Origin: Streptomyces sp. SLBN-118
GTDB lineage: Bacteria; Actinomycetota; Actinomycetes; Streptomycetales; Streptomycetaceae
Direction: 5' to 3'
Assembly: GCF_006715635.1 (NCBI RefSeq)
Contig: NZ_VFNP01000001.1
Span: forward strand, 2,852,001-2,916,000
DNA length: 64,000 nt
Part shown: piece after piece, positions 1-10,369 of the stretch
Layout of the letters: every line of letters starts with the position of its first letter
How positions within the stretch are numbered: position 1 is the stretch's first letter
The notes under the pieces: generated by a model
The model's database searches: none
The model's input: only the letters and a program-made list of their open reading frames with translations
Told to the model about the DNA's origin: nothing
Position numbers and translations under genes: made by a program

Positions 1-1
1 C

Positions 2-718
2 ACCACCCTGAATGCCAAGGGCATGCCCAACGCCATCGCCGTCCTGGCCGCCGCCGACCGCGGCACCATGTTCGACCCGTCCGCGGTCTTCTACATGGAC
101 AAGCTCGTCGTCGGCCCGGAAGCGGCCGACTTCGTCGACATCACCGCCCCGCCGTCGGTCAACATCCGCCGGGTCGCCAAGGCCAAGGGCATGTCCCCCG
201 AGGACGTCACCGTCGTCATCCTGGACCGCCCCCGCCACGAGGGCATCGTCAAGGAGATCCGCGAGACCGGCGCACGCATCAAGTTCATCTCGGACGGTGA
301 TGTCGCCGGCTCGATCATGGCCGTACGTGAAGGCACGGGCGTCGACATGCTGATGGGCATCGGCGGCACGCCCGAGGGCATCATCTCCGCCTGCGCCATC
401 AAGTGTCTCGGCGGCACGATCCAGGGCAAGCTCTGGCCCAAGGACGAGGCCGAGCGGCAGCGCGCGCTCGACGCCGGGCACGACCTGGACCGCGTCCTGC
501 ACACGAACGACCTGGTCAGCGGCGAGAACGTGTTCTTCGTCGCCACCGGCATCACGGACGGCGAGCTGCTGCGCGGCGTGCACTACCGCGCGGAGACCGC
601 CACGACGTCCTCGCTCGTGATGCGCTCCAAGTCCGGCACGATCCGGAAGATCGACTCGACGCACCGGCTGTCCAAGCTGCGTGCGTACAGCGCGATCGAC
701 TTCGACCGCGCGAAGTAG
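2..718 (+). CDS. glpX: Fructose-1,6-bisphosphatase class II, 3' part
   Basis: The gene is open at the left window edge; 238 codons are visible. The protein hydrolyses fructose-1,6-bisphosphate in gluconeogenesis in the cytoplasm. The visible part begins [17 protein letters not shown] and contains the class II (GlpX) signatures [20 protein letters not shown] and [20 protein letters not shown], followed by a conserved tail ending [10 protein letters not shown] GlpX protein is normally about 330-345 residues, so roughly the N-terminal third lies outside the window. A strong hairpin follows the stop. The family assignment is certain; only the start is missing. Confidence 0.95.
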   Translation, partial: TTLNAKGMPNAIAVLAAADRGTMFDPSAVFYMDKLVVGPEAADFVDITAPPSVNIRRVAKAKGMSPEDVTVVILDRPRHEGIVKEIRETGARIKFISDGDVAGSIMAVREGTGVDMLMGIGGTPEGIISACAIKCLGGTIQGKLWPKDEAERQRALDAGHDLDRVLHTNDLVSGENVFFVATGITDGELLRGVHYRAETATTSSLVMRSKSGTIRKIDSTHRLSKLRAYSAIDFDRAK

Positions 719-737
719 TACGCGCAGAGCGGCAGAC

Positions 738-780
738 ACGGGAAGGGGCGCCCCATGTGCGGTGGGGCGCCCCTTCCCGT
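738..780. terminator. Bidirectional terminator hairpin between glpX and wbl
   Basis: A perfect 18-bp stem (738-755 paired with 763-780) with a 7-nt loop lies between the convergent glpX and wbl genes. It is placed to stop transcription from both sides. There is no long T run, as is usual in streptomycetes. Confidence 0.85.
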
Positions 781-809
781 AGGTGCGCGTCTCCGGGGTC
801 TCGCCTGGA

Positions 810-1163
810 TCAGGCCGCCGACGCCGGCTTCTTGAGCTCGACCTCGCGCCGCCTGCGCCGGGCCAGCACCACGCGCCGCTCGGCGGCCGTCAGCCCGCCC
901 CACACTCCGTACGGCTCGGGCTGGAGCAGCGCGTGCTCCCGGCACTCGACCATCACCGGACAGCGGGCGCAGACCCGCTTCGCAGCCTCCTCGCGCGACA
1001 GCCGGGCGGCCGTCGGCTCCTTCGACGGGGCGAAGAACAGTACGGCCTCGTCCCGGCGGCACACCGCCTCCGCGTGCCAGGGTCCGGCCTGATCTTCCCG
1101 AGCAGGAATTCGCTGGGGCGGAACGGCGGCCACCTGCAAGGACTGATGCGGCAGTTGCAGCAC
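810..1163 (-). CDS. WhiB-like iron-sulfur transcription factor
   Basis: This is a 117-residue Wbl protein, a small [4Fe-4S] regulator that acts with sigma-A-type factors. The four cluster cysteines are at about residues 35, 65, 68 and 74 (C-x29-C-x2-C-x5-C). They are followed by the turn motif GVWGGLT at residues 86-92 and a basic ARRRRREVELKK tail for DNA binding. The start is GTG at 1163, preceded by AGGAG six bases upstream. The gene is convergent with glpX. Its place next to glpX and the fumarases resembles the S. coelicolor wblI neighbourhood as I recall it, but I do not assign that symbol. Confidence 0.92.
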   Translation of the reverse strand: MLQLPHQSLQVAAVPPQRIPAREDQAGPWHAEAVCRRDEAVLFFAPSKEPTAARLSREEAAKRVCARCPVMVECREHALLQPEPYGVWGGLTAAERRVVLARRRRREVELKKPASAA

Positions 1164-1315
1164 GGTCTACTCCTGACGACGGCTTCGCGAGCGAGAGACG
1201 ATGCAGCACTCCCTACCCGCTGTGCGCACTCCTATTCACTGAGTGGCACTGAGTTGCGGGGTACGGAATTGCGGGATGGGCGCTCGCGGCCGGAAAGCAC
1301 TCCGGGGCGGAGCCG

Positions 1316-1975
1316 TCAGCCGAGGCGTTTGCGCAGGCGGTCATGGAGATCGGCGATGAACCGGCCCCGCTTCGGCTTGGCTTCGACATTGCCGAAAACC
1401 GAATACCCGTTGACGACGACGACCGGGGCCTCGGGATCGGCGGCCTCCAGTGTGAGGACGTCGAAGTTGCCGAAGAAGCCGGTGCCGCTTCCGCGCAGCG
1501 AGATGTTCTCGGGTACGCGGATCTCGACATTGCCGAAAATGGAGGTCGCGTTGATCACGGTCAGCCGCTGCCCGAACAGCGCCTCGGTGAGGTCGATCTC
1601 GATATTGCCGAAGAGCGAGAAGGCGTTGGTGCGGCGGCTCACGCGCCAACGGCCCTTGCGGGTGGAGCTGGAGAAGACGGCGACCAGATTCTCGGCCGGT
1701 CCGGCGGGCTCGTCGGGCCCGTAGGCGTACGCGGGCGAATCGGGGCGCTTGCGGGTCGCGGGCAAGTCCCGGACGATCGGCTCCAGTTCGCCGAGAGTCT
1801 TGGCCCGGTAGACGGCGTCGATCCGCTCGGAGTGCTCCTCGGCGTCCAGCCGGCCCTCGGCCAGGGCATCCCTGAGGATGTCCGCGACCCGATCACGGTC
1901 GGCATCGGAGGCACGGATGGCGTCGCCGGGCTCGGCGGGGGCGACGGGCTTCTGGGAGTGCTTGTCGAGGTCCAC
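1316..1975 (-). CDS. DUF1707 / cell-wall-active-antibiotic-response-like protein
   Basis: The 219-residue protein has an N-terminal DUF1707 domain at about residues 20-72, with the typical pattern IRASDADRDRVADILRDALAEGRLDAEEHSERID. A beta-rich C-terminal domain (about 105-215) has repeated phrases of the type FSLFGNIEIDL, SIFGNVEIRVP and SVFGNVEA. That half resembles the LiaF/YvqF C-terminal domain, which in Firmicutes takes part in cell-envelope stress sensing. No membrane segment is visible, so it is probably cytoplasmic. The start is GTG with a weak ribosome binding site. A role in envelope sensing is inferred from the family only. Confidence 0.8.
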   Translation of the reverse strand: MDLDKHSQKPVAPAEPGDAIRASDADRDRVADILRDALAEGRLDAEEHSERIDAVYRAKTLGELEPIVRDLPATRKRPDSPAYAYGPDEPAGPAENLVAVFSSSTRKGRWRVSRRTNAFSLFGNIEIDLTEALFGQRLTVINATSIFGNVEIRVPENISLRGSGTGFFGNFDVLTLEAADPEAPVVVVNGYSVFGNVEAKPKRGRFIADLHDRLRKRLG

Positions 1976-2481
1976 GGATTCAGCGTAGCGAAACGCGATA
2001 GATCGCGACTAGGTCCTGTCCGGTCGATCAGGCCGGATCAGTGAGCGGCCCGCCGCGGAGCGGCTGATGTCACCGCGGTGCGTGCAGCTGCAAGGCGGAG
2101 GATGGGGGTCCCCCCGCCGAAGGCAGGGGGAGAGCCCACGCGGAGCGTAGGCGACTGACGACAACGCAGCGTGGGGGCACCGCCCGTGCCCGAAGGGCTG
2201 CGGGGGTGGGGGCCCCTCCCACGCCGAAGGCTGTGGGGGAGCGCGCCAGGGCACGCGAGCCCGGCAAGATCGGCCGGGCAGGACCTCCGAGTCCTGTCCG
2301 GGATCGGGCGCGCGCCGCCGGACCGCCGGGGCTCCGCCGAGGACAGGCCCGCGCGTCCGGCGCGTGGCAGGCGCCGGGTGAGCCCTACCTCACAGACCGC
2401 GGCAGCGAACCGCGTTCTACGCTTGAGGGCGCGCTGCCAATGGAGGCCGCGTCGCTGTCTGCCGAGTGAGGAATGGGCGTA
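1976..2481. repeat. Non-coding region with a dispersed-type GC-rich repeat
   Basis: I see no convincing gene in these 506 bp. The stretch 2085-2260 is made of short inverted and direct repeats. It includes GGGGGTCCCCCC at 2104-2115 and three related copies of GCCGAAGGC or CCGAAGGGC, each followed by a G run (about 2116-2132, 2190-2212 and 2222-2240). This style of intergenic element (GACGACAACGCAGCG with CCGCCGAAGGC) is, from general knowledge, scattered through many Streptomyces genomes. The class I fumarase promoter must lie in the last 150 bp. Confidence 0.5.
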
Positions 2482-4173
<1,692 letters not shown>

Positions 4174-4192
4174 CACCTGGGGAGGGCCTGAA

Positions 4193-4225
4193 CGCCGGAC
4201 GGGCTGACATTCAGCCCGTCCGGCG
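4193..4225. terminator. Terminator after class I fumarase
   Basis: A perfect 15-bp stem (4193-4207 with 4211-4225) with a CAT loop lies between the convergent class I fumarase and SGNH hydrolase genes. Confidence 0.85.
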
Positions 4226-4244
4226 TGGGAACCCGGCTGCAGAA

Positions 4245-5774
4245 CTAGCCGAAGCGCTGGTCCGGCCCGCCCGTGCACGGGTGCAACCGCACCGCGTCCC
4301 GCGCGGCCGACAGCGTCAGGCACAGCCCCGTCGCCGACGCCGGCCGTACCGTCCCGCCCGTGCGGACGAACTGCTGGTTCGCACCGCCGTGGCAGTTCCA
4401 CAGGATCAGCGCCGTACCGGCCGTATATCTGCCGCCCGGCACGTCCAGGCACCGGTCCTGCGTCAGCTCCGTATGCAGCGATCTGCGCCCCTCGTCGTAC
4501 CACCAGCCCTGGTTACGCCCGCCGTGGCAGTCCCAGCCCACAACGCCCGTCCCGTTGCGGCTCACCGCGCCCGCGACGTCCATGCACGACCCCGTCGCCT
4601 CGTTCCTCAGCGGCTTGTATGCCTCGTCCCACGCCCCCGCGTACAGCGCGGGCTTTCCGCCGGATGCGACGTCCGCGCAACTCGCCTCGCTCAGCCCCGA
4701 GTTGTAGAGCTGGGTCAGGCAGGAGGCGAAGGCCGCGTGCCCGCGCACATTGGGGTGGAAGGACTGGCGGACCGAATTGGAGTCCGGCGGGAAGGGGTTG
4801 GACAGGTCGATGTACAGACCGCGCGCCCAGGTGTCCTCCATGCAGACCTCGTGGCCGTGGAAGAGCCGGGAGTTGTCCAGATAGACCGCCCCGGTGGACT
4901 GCGCCACCCTGCGCATGCCGCGTTCGAAGGCGGGGACGGCCGTGTTGCGCCCCCAGACCGTGTCGGAGTCGTAGCCCATGCCGCCGCAGATCAGCTTGCC
5001 GGGGAAGTGGGGGTTGTCGCGGAAGTCCGGGCCGATGGGGCTCGGGTAGCCCATGACAACCAGTTTGTAGTCGATGTCGGCGTAGCCGGCGTCGTGCATC
5101 ACGGTGCGCAGGTCGCGTACCGTCTGCTCGACCTTGGGGACGAGGCCGTCGACGCGGGACTGCCAGCCGGGGGCGTACTTCGGCTCGCAGGGGCCCTGGA
5201 TCAGCACATAGCGCGTCACACAGTCGGTCATCACCGGGCCGAACTGGAGGTCGTCGTTGGCTCCGGCCACCAACAGCACCATCTTGATACGGGTGTTGCG
5301 CGCCTTGATGGCGAGGTTGTCGCTCTGGACCAGCTCGTCGGCGTACTGCTTCGAGCCGCCGATCCTGATGTTCCCGGTGTACGCACCGGAGCAGGAGACG
5401 TTGTACGTGACGTCGGCCGCGATACCCGTGCGGTGGATGGCGGCGTCGGGGGAACGGTGGCACCAGTTGTCCGGGCCATTGGTGCCGGGTTCGTATGTGC
5501 CGACGCCCTCGCCGGAGATCTCACTGTCGCCGAGCGAGATCAGGCCGGTCTTGCGCTCGGCGAGCGGGCGTTCCGCGGGGCTGCCGTAGAGCGTGACGGC
5601 CTCGGCGGCGCGGATGGACTCCAGCTCCGGCGGGAGCGGTAAGGCCGCGGTGGCGGCGGTCCGGGTCTCCTCGGCCCGGGCGGTGGTGGCGGCTGTGGTC
5701 ATTGCGCCAAGTCCGGCCGCCATGGCGACCGCGACCGCGACCGTGCAGCGAAGTCTTCGTCCCGTGCGCCTCAT
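4245..5774 (-). CDS. Secreted SGNH/GDSL hydrolase with ricin-type lectin domain
   Basis: The 509-residue exported esterase or lipase-like enzyme has a signal peptide at about 1-34 ([20 protein letters not shown] onward, ending near ARA). The SGNH domain (about 70-370) has block [10 protein letters not shown] with the catalytic serine, the asparagine block GANDD and the catalytic histidine in SFHPN. The C-terminal 120 residues form a ricin-B beta-trefoil with three repeats of the CMDV/CLDV/CLTL type, followed by [19 protein letters not shown] and CTGGPDQRF. The lectin probably anchors the enzyme to polysaccharide. The substrate is unknown. It is divergent from fumC. Confidence 0.88.
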   Translation of the reverse strand: MRRTGRRLRCTVAVAVAMAAGLGAMTTAATTARAEETRTAATAALPLPPELESIRAAEAVTLYGSPAERPLAERKTGLISLGDSEISGEGVGTYEPGTNGPDNWCHRSPDAAIHRTGIAADVTYNVSCSGAYTGNIRIGGSKQYADELVQSDNLAIKARNTRIKMVLLVAGANDDLQFGPVMTDCVTRYVLIQGPCEPKYAPGWQSRVDGLVPKVEQTVRDLRTVMHDAGYADIDYKLVVMGYPSPIGPDFRDNPHFPGKLICGGMGYDSDTVWGRNTAVPAFERGMRRVAQSTGAVYLDNSRLFHGHEVCMEDTWARGLYIDLSNPFPPDSNSVRQSFHPNVRGHAAFASCLTQLYNSGLSEASCADVASGGKPALYAGAWDEAYKPLRNEATGSCMDVAGAVSRNGTGVVGWDCHGGRNQGWWYDEGRRSLHTELTQDRCLDVPGGRYTAGTALILWNCHGGANQQFVRTGGTVRPASATGLCLTLSAARDAVRLHPCTGGPDQRFG

Positions 5775-5880
5775 TGCGCCTCCCCGGTTTGTCGTTGACT
5801 GGGGTATTTACTGGCCGGTAGCGCAGATGGGAATAGACGGAACACGACACGTGCTCATCTTTTCGGGAGGTACGACAGAG

Positions 5881-7275
5881 ATGACTGACGCGAACCAGTA
5901 CCGGATCGAGCACGACTCCATGGGTGAGGTGCGCGTCCCCGCACACGCCAAGTGGCGGGCCCAGACCCAGCGGGCCGTGGAGAACTTCCCCATCTCCGGC
6001 CAGCGTCTTGAGCGGGCCCATATCGAGGCCCTGGCGCGGATCAAGGCGGCCGCCGCCCTGGTCAACGCCGAACTGGGCGTGTTGGACAAGGACATCGCGG
6101 GCGCGATCGCGGAAGCTGCCGCCGAGGTCGCTGCCGGCCGCTGGGACGAACACTTCCCGGTGGACGTTTTCCAGACCGGATCCGGCACGTCCTCGAACAT
6201 GAACGCCAACGAGGTCATCGCGACACTGGCCACCGAGCGCCTCGGCCGCGAGGTCCACCCGAATGACCATGTGAACGCGTCCCAGTCGTCCAACGACGTC
6301 TTCCCCTCCTCCATCCACATCGCCGCCACGGCGGCCGTGACGCGGGATCTGATCCCCGCGCTGGATCATCTGGCGGCCTGTCTGGAGCGCAAGTCCGCCG
6401 AGTTCTCGGACGTCGTCAAGTCGGGCCGTACGCACCTGATGGACGCCACCCCGGTCACGCTGGGCCAGGAGTTCGGCGGCTATGCCGCGCAGATCCGCCA
6501 CGGCGTGGAACGACTGGAGTCGTCGCTGCCCCGCCTCGCCGAACTCCCCCTGGGCGGTACGGCGGTGGGCACCGGCATCAACACCCCGCCCGGCTTCCCG
6601 GCCGAGGTGATCGCCGAGGTCGCCCGCGCCACCGGGCTGCCGCTGACCGAGGCCCGCGACCATTTCGAGGCACAGGGCGCGCGTGACGCTCTCGTCGAGA
6701 CCTCGGGCCAGCTGCGTACCGTCGCCGTCTCGCTCACCAAGATCTCCAACGATCTGCGGTGGATGTCGAGCGGCCCGCGCACCGGACTCGCCGAGATCAA
6801 CCTCCCCGACCTGCAGCCCGGCTCCTCGATCATGCCCGGCAAGGTCAACCCGGTGATCCCGGAGGCCGTGCTGATGGTCGCGGCGCAGGTGACCGGCAAT
6901 GACACGACCGTCGCCACGGCCGGCGCCGCCGGGAACTTCGAGCTGAACGTGATGCTCCCGGTGATCGCCAAGAATCTGCTGGAGTCGGTCAGGCTGCTCA
7001 CCAACGCCTCGCGGCTGCTGGCGGACCGTACCGTCGACGGCATCACGGCCAATGTCGAGCGGGCCCGGGAGTACGCCGAGTCCTCGCCGTCGGTCGTCAC
7101 GCCGCTGAACAAGTACCTCGGCTACGAGGAGGCGGCCAAGGTCGCCAAGAAGTCGCTGGCCGAGCGCAAGACGATCCGCGAGGTCGTCCTGGAGTCCGGC
7201 TATGTGGAGCGTGGAGCCCTGACCGTCGAACAGCTCGACGCGGCCCTCGACGTACTGCGTATGACACGCCCCTGA
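5881..7275 (+). CDS. fumC: Fumarate hydratase class II
   Basis: The 464-residue, oxygen-tolerant, iron-independent fumarase belongs to the aspartase/fumarase superfamily and would be a homotetramer. Key motifs are [15 protein letters not shown] (about 97-111), [27 protein letters not shown] and the signature [15 protein letters not shown] near residue 315. ATG 5881 was chosen because GGGAGG lies 11 bases upstream and the protein then begins [20 protein letters not shown], as in other FumC proteins. The open frame extends upstream to 5593, but that part is antisense to the SGNH gene. It duplicates the reaction of the class I enzyme. Confidence 0.95.
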   Translation: MTDANQYRIEHDSMGEVRVPAHAKWRAQTQRAVENFPISGQRLERAHIEALARIKAAAALVNAELGVLDKDIAGAIAEAAAEVAAGRWDEHFPVDVFQTGSGTSSNMNANEVIATLATERLGREVHPNDHVNASQSSNDVFPSSIHIAATAAVTRDLIPALDHLAACLERKSAEFSDVVKSGRTHLMDATPVTLGQEFGGYAAQIRHGVERLESSLPRLAELPLGGTAVGTGINTPPGFPAEVIAEVARATGLPLTEARDHFEAQGARDALVETSGQLRTVAVSLTKISNDLRWMSSGPRTGLAEINLPDLQPGSSIMPGKVNPVIPEAVLMVAAQVTGNDTTVATAGAAGNFELNVMLPVIAKNLLESVRLLTNASRLLADRTVDGITANVERAREYAESSPSVVTPLNKYLGYEEAAKVAKKSLAERKTIREVVLESGYVERGALTVEQLDAALDVLRMTRP

Positions 7276-7280
7276 CGCGT

Positions 7281-7338
7281 TCCTGACGTCCCGGACCCTT
7301 CCTGACACGCATCCCTGACGTCCCGGACCCATCCTGAC
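7281..7338. repeat. Short direct repeat downstream of fumC
   Basis: Two copies of a near-identical 26-bp unit start at 7281 and 7313. They share the core CCTGACGTCCCGGACCC and are spaced 32 bp apart. They lie between fumC and the DUF402 gene. The function is unknown and it may be only a local duplication. Confidence 0.55.
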
Positions 7339-7405
7339 GTATCCGCCCGCCGGTGCCGTGACCTGAGTCGCAGCGGGGCCCCGGCCGTCCTCCTAAGATC
7401 TGCTC

Positions 7406-8083
7406 ATGACAGGCATCGAACGCATCGCACGCTGGACGCCCGGGGACCACATCCTCTGGCGCTATCGCGGCCATGCCCCGGACCTGTCGGGAGCCGGCTT
7501 CCCCATCTGCCGCCCCGTGACCGTCGTGGAGGACAGCGAGGAGCGTCTCGCCGTGTGGATGGCGCCGGGCACCCAGTGCGTGAAGCCGGTGCTCGCCGAC
7601 GGCACACCCGTCCACCAGGAACCTCTCGCCACCCGCTACACCGCTCCGCGCACCGTCGCCCGCGCCCGCTGGTCCGGCGCGGGTGTGCTGAAGCTGGCGC
7701 GGCCCGGGGAACCGTGGTCGGTGTGGCTGTTCTGGGAGCGCGGCTGGCGCTTTCGCAATTGGTACGTCAACCTCGAGGAGCCACACACCCGTTGGGCGGG
7801 CGGTGTCGACTCCGAGGACCACTTCCTGGACGTGTCGGTCCATCCGGACCGCAGCTGGCGCTGGCACGACGAGGACGAGTTCGACCAGGCCCGGCTCGTC
7901 GGCCTGATGGACGAGGAGAAGGCGGCGCGGGTACGGGAGGCGGGCGAGGCGGCCGTGAAGGTCATCAAGGCCTGGGGAGCACCGTTCTCGGACGGCTGGG
8001 AGCACTGGCGGCCCGACCCTTCTTGGCCGGTTCCCGAGCTGCCCGTGGACTGGGACAGACAGCCCTCGCAGCTCATGTCCTGA
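7406..8083 (+). CDS. DUF402 domain protein
   Basis: The 225-residue protein matches the DUF402 / FomD-like fold. That family contains cation-dependent nucleoside or phosphonate hydrolases such as FomD, and Ntdp phosphatases in Firmicutes. Visible family features are WYVNLEEPHTRWAGGVDSEDHFLDV near the middle, with the acidic cluster WRWHDEDEFDQARLVGLMDEEKAA after it. The ATG at 7406 has a weak ribosome binding site. The gene stands alone. The exact substrate cannot be read from the sequence. Confidence 0.85.
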   Translation: MTGIERIARWTPGDHILWRYRGHAPDLSGAGFPICRPVTVVEDSEERLAVWMAPGTQCVKPVLADGTPVHQEPLATRYTAPRTVARARWSGAGVLKLARPGEPWSVWLFWERGWRFRNWYVNLEEPHTRWAGGVDSEDHFLDVSVHPDRSWRWHDEDEFDQARLVGLMDEEKAARVREAGEAAVKVIKAWGAPFSDGWEHWRPDPSWPVPELPVDWDRQPSQLMS

Positions 8084-8162
8084 GTCCGCGACAGGGACGA
8101 TGAGCGATGTGGCTGGTTCCGGTACGGGAACTCGCTCCTGCACATACGACCTCGTGAGACTC

Positions 8163-8193
8163 TTGATGCGCCCCCCAGGGGCAAACGTAGGAT
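8163..8193 (+). promoter_or_regulatory. Candidate vegetative promoter upstream of the phosphatase operon
   Basis: TTGATG (8163-8168) and TAGGAT (8188-8193) are separated by 19 bp, close to a housekeeping sigma consensus but with a long spacer. It lies about 95 bp upstream of the small ORF at 8289. The assignment rests on the sequence match only. Confidence 0.35.
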
Positions 8194-8288
8194 CGTCGTC
8201 CGCAAGGCTGCGCCGCTTCGGCAACCATTGAGCGCAGCACACGACCTGACCGTAAGTCATCACGAGGCAATGCAGAGGGGGTGGAGCT

Positions 8289-8438
8289 GTGCCGAATGCC
8301 CGCCATCCTGTCGACGCCGCCCGCAGAACGGTTGTTTCGCCCGGGGGCTCGGGGGTTATCCCCCGAGGTAGTACCGCACCGCTCCACGAGGTGATCGCAT
8401 CGCACAACCGGCCCGGACGGACGGAATCCCACGAGTGA
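8289..8438 (+). CDS. Small 49-residue ORF coupled to the SpoIIE phosphatase
   Basis: A GTG start at 8289 opens 49 codons beginning MPNARHPVDAARRTVV and ending NRPGRTESHE. The stop overlaps the next start as GTGA (8435-8438), a classic translational coupling in streptomycetes. A purine-rich stretch (GGGGGTGGAG) precedes the start. I recognise no domain. A hairpin, CTCGGGGG/CCCCCGAG, lies inside the ORF at about 8347-8366. It could be a leader that sets translation of the phosphatase. Without the overlap I would not have called it. Confidence 0.45.
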   Translation: MPNARHPVDAARRTVVSPGGSGVIPRGSTAPLHEVIASHNRPGRTESHE

Positions 8439-10285
8439 CGGAGCAGCCCACCTCCCACGAAGGCCGGCAGCCCCTGGCTGCGCGGCCGCACGAACGCACC
8501 CGGCCTCGCTCGGAGGTACCCGGCCCCTCTGCCGTGCCCTCGCCCGCCGGTCCCCCGCAGGACCTGGCGGGGACGGCGCGCCGCGAAGGCGACCGGCTGC
8601 GTTTCGTGGGGGCGGCGACGCGGCGCATCGCACGCGGGATAGATCTGGACGAGATCGTGCTCGGGCTGTGCAGGGCGACCGTGCCGACCTTCTCCGACGC
8701 GATCCTCGTCTATCTCCGCGACCCGCTGCCGGTGGGCGACGAACGGCCCGTTTCGCCGTTCGTCCTGCGCCTGCGCCGTACCGACAGGCTGCGTTTAGCC
8801 GGTGAGGACGCCGAGCTCGGCCCCGCTGTCCCCATCCCGGTCCTGGACCCGCAGACCGACCTCTCACCGACGGCAGAGCTGTGCGAGGTGCGGTCCGGAG
8901 GTGCGCTCTCCGAAGTGCTGCGCGGGGTGCGGCCGGTCTTCGGCGACTCCGCGGCCGCCCGGGCCGCGCTGCCCGAGCTGCTGGGCGACGGCCGTACGGT
9001 GCCCAGCGGCCACCGCGCGATACTCGCCCCGCTCCGCGGCAGGCGCCGGGTGATCGGCGCCGCCGTCTTCCTGCGCCGACCCGACCGGCCCGCCTTCGAG
9101 CCCAACGACCTTCTGGTCGCGGCCCAGTTGGCGACCCACACCGCGCTCGGCATCGACAAGGCCGTGCTGTACGGACGCGAGGCGTACATCGCCGACGAAC
9201 TCCAGCGCACGATGCTGCCGGACTCGCTGCCCCAGCCGACCGGTGTCCGGCTCGCCTCGCGCTATCTGCCGGCGGCCGAGACGGCCCGCGTCGGCGGCGA
9301 CTGGTACGACGCGATCCCGCTGCCCGGCAGCCGGGTGGCGCTGGTCGTCGGCGATGTCATGGGCCACTCCATGACATCGGCCGCGATCATGGGCCAGCTA
9401 CGGACCACCGCTCAGACGCTCGCCGGGCTCGACCTGCCGCCGCAGGAGGTCCTGCACCACCTCGACGAGCAGGCCCAGCGGCTGGGCACCGACCGGATGG
9501 CGACATGCCTGTACGCCGTCTACGACCCGGTCGCCCACCGCATCACCATCGCCAACGCCGGCCACCCGCCGCCGATCCTGCTGCACCTGGGAGGGCGGGC
9601 CGAGGTGCTGCGCGTACCGCCGGGAGCGCCCATCGGCGTGGGCGGGGTGGACTTCGAGGCCGTGGAGCTGGACGCCCCGGCCGGCGCGACCCTGCTGCTG
9701 TACACCGACGGCTTGGTCGAGTCCCGGCTGCGCGACGTGTGGACGGGGATCGAGCAGCTTCGGGAGCGCCTTGCCGCCACCGCCCAGCTGACCGGGCCCG
9801 ACCACTCGCCGCCGCTGGAGGCCCTGTGCGACGACGTGCTCGACATGCTCGGCCCGGGCGACCGGGACGACGACATCGCGCTGCTCGCGGCCCGCTTCGA
9901 CGGGATCGCGCCGAGCGATGTCGCGTACTGGTTCCTGGACCCGGAGGATTCCGCCCCGAGCCGTGCCCGCCGCCTCGCCCGCAGGGCCCTGGCCCGCTGG
10001 GGTTTGGAGGAGCTGAGCGATTCGGTGGAGCTGCTGGTCAGCGAGGTGGTGACCAATGCCGTGAGGTATGCGGAGCGGCCTGTGACGCTGCGGCTGCTGC
10101 GTACGGACGTACTGCGCTGCGAGGTCGGCGACGACTCCCCGCAGCTGCCCAGACAGCGGCGGGCACGGGACACCGACGAGGGCGGACGCGGACTCTTCCT
10201 GGTGAACCGGCTGGCCAGGCGGTGGGGGGCCACACGCCTGTCGACCGGCAAGGTTGTCTGGTTCGAGCTTCCCACCCGTAGCTGA
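8435..10285 (+). CDS. GAF - SpoIIE (PP2C) - HATPase signalling phosphatase
   Basis: The 616-residue cytoplasmic protein has three parts. A GAF-like sensor spans about 45-235. A SpoIIE/RsbU-type PP2C phosphatase spans about 245-475, with metal-binding GDWYDAIPL, GDVMGHSMTSA and DRDDDIALLAARF. A C-terminal RsbW-type HATPase_c domain spans about 490-616, with SEVVTNAVRYA and DEGGRGLFLVNRLARRWG. Such proteins switch anti-sigma/anti-anti-sigma partners by combining phosphatase and kinase-like activity. The GTG start overlaps the stop of the 49-codon ORF. No cognate sigma factor is adjacent, so the partner is unknown. Confidence 0.9.
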   Translation: MTEQPTSHEGRQPLAARPHERTRPRSEVPGPSAVPSPAGPPQDLAGTARREGDRLRFVGAATRRIARGIDLDEIVLGLCRATVPTFSDAILVYLRDPLPVGDERPVSPFVLRLRRTDRLRLAGEDAELGPAVPIPVLDPQTDLSPTAELCEVRSGGALSEVLRGVRPVFGDSAAARAALPELLGDGRTVPSGHRAILAPLRGRRRVIGAAVFLRRPDRPAFEPNDLLVAAQLATHTALGIDKAVLYGREAYIADELQRTMLPDSLPQPTGVRLASRYLPAAETARVGGDWYDAIPLPGSRVALVVGDVMGHSMTSAAIMGQLRTTAQTLAGLDLPPQEVLHHLDEQAQRLGTDRMATCLYAVYDPVAHRITIANAGHPPPILLHLGGRAEVLRVPPGAPIGVGGVDFEAVELDAPAGATLLLYTDGLVESRLRDVWTGIEQLRERLAATAQLTGPDHSPPLEALCDDVLDMLGPGDRDDDIALLAARFDGIAPSDVAYWFLDPEDSAPSRARRLARRALARWGLEELSDSVELLVSEVVTNAVRYAERPVTLRLLRTDVLRCEVGDDSPQLPRQRRARDTDEGGRGLFLVNRLARRWGATRLSTGKVVWFELPTRS

Positions 10286-10309
10286 CCCACATCCGGACCT
10301 TGTCCATGT

Positions 10310-10355
10310 GTACGACAGTGCCCGCAGATCGAACGATCTGCGGGCACTGTCGTAC
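10310..10355. terminator. Strong bidirectional terminator
   Basis: A perfect 21-bp stem (10310-10330 with 10335-10355) with a GAAC loop separates the convergent phosphatase and penicillin-binding-protein genes. It is one of the longest perfect hairpins in the window. Confidence 0.9.
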
Positions 10356-10369
10356 GGCTGCCGGGCGGG

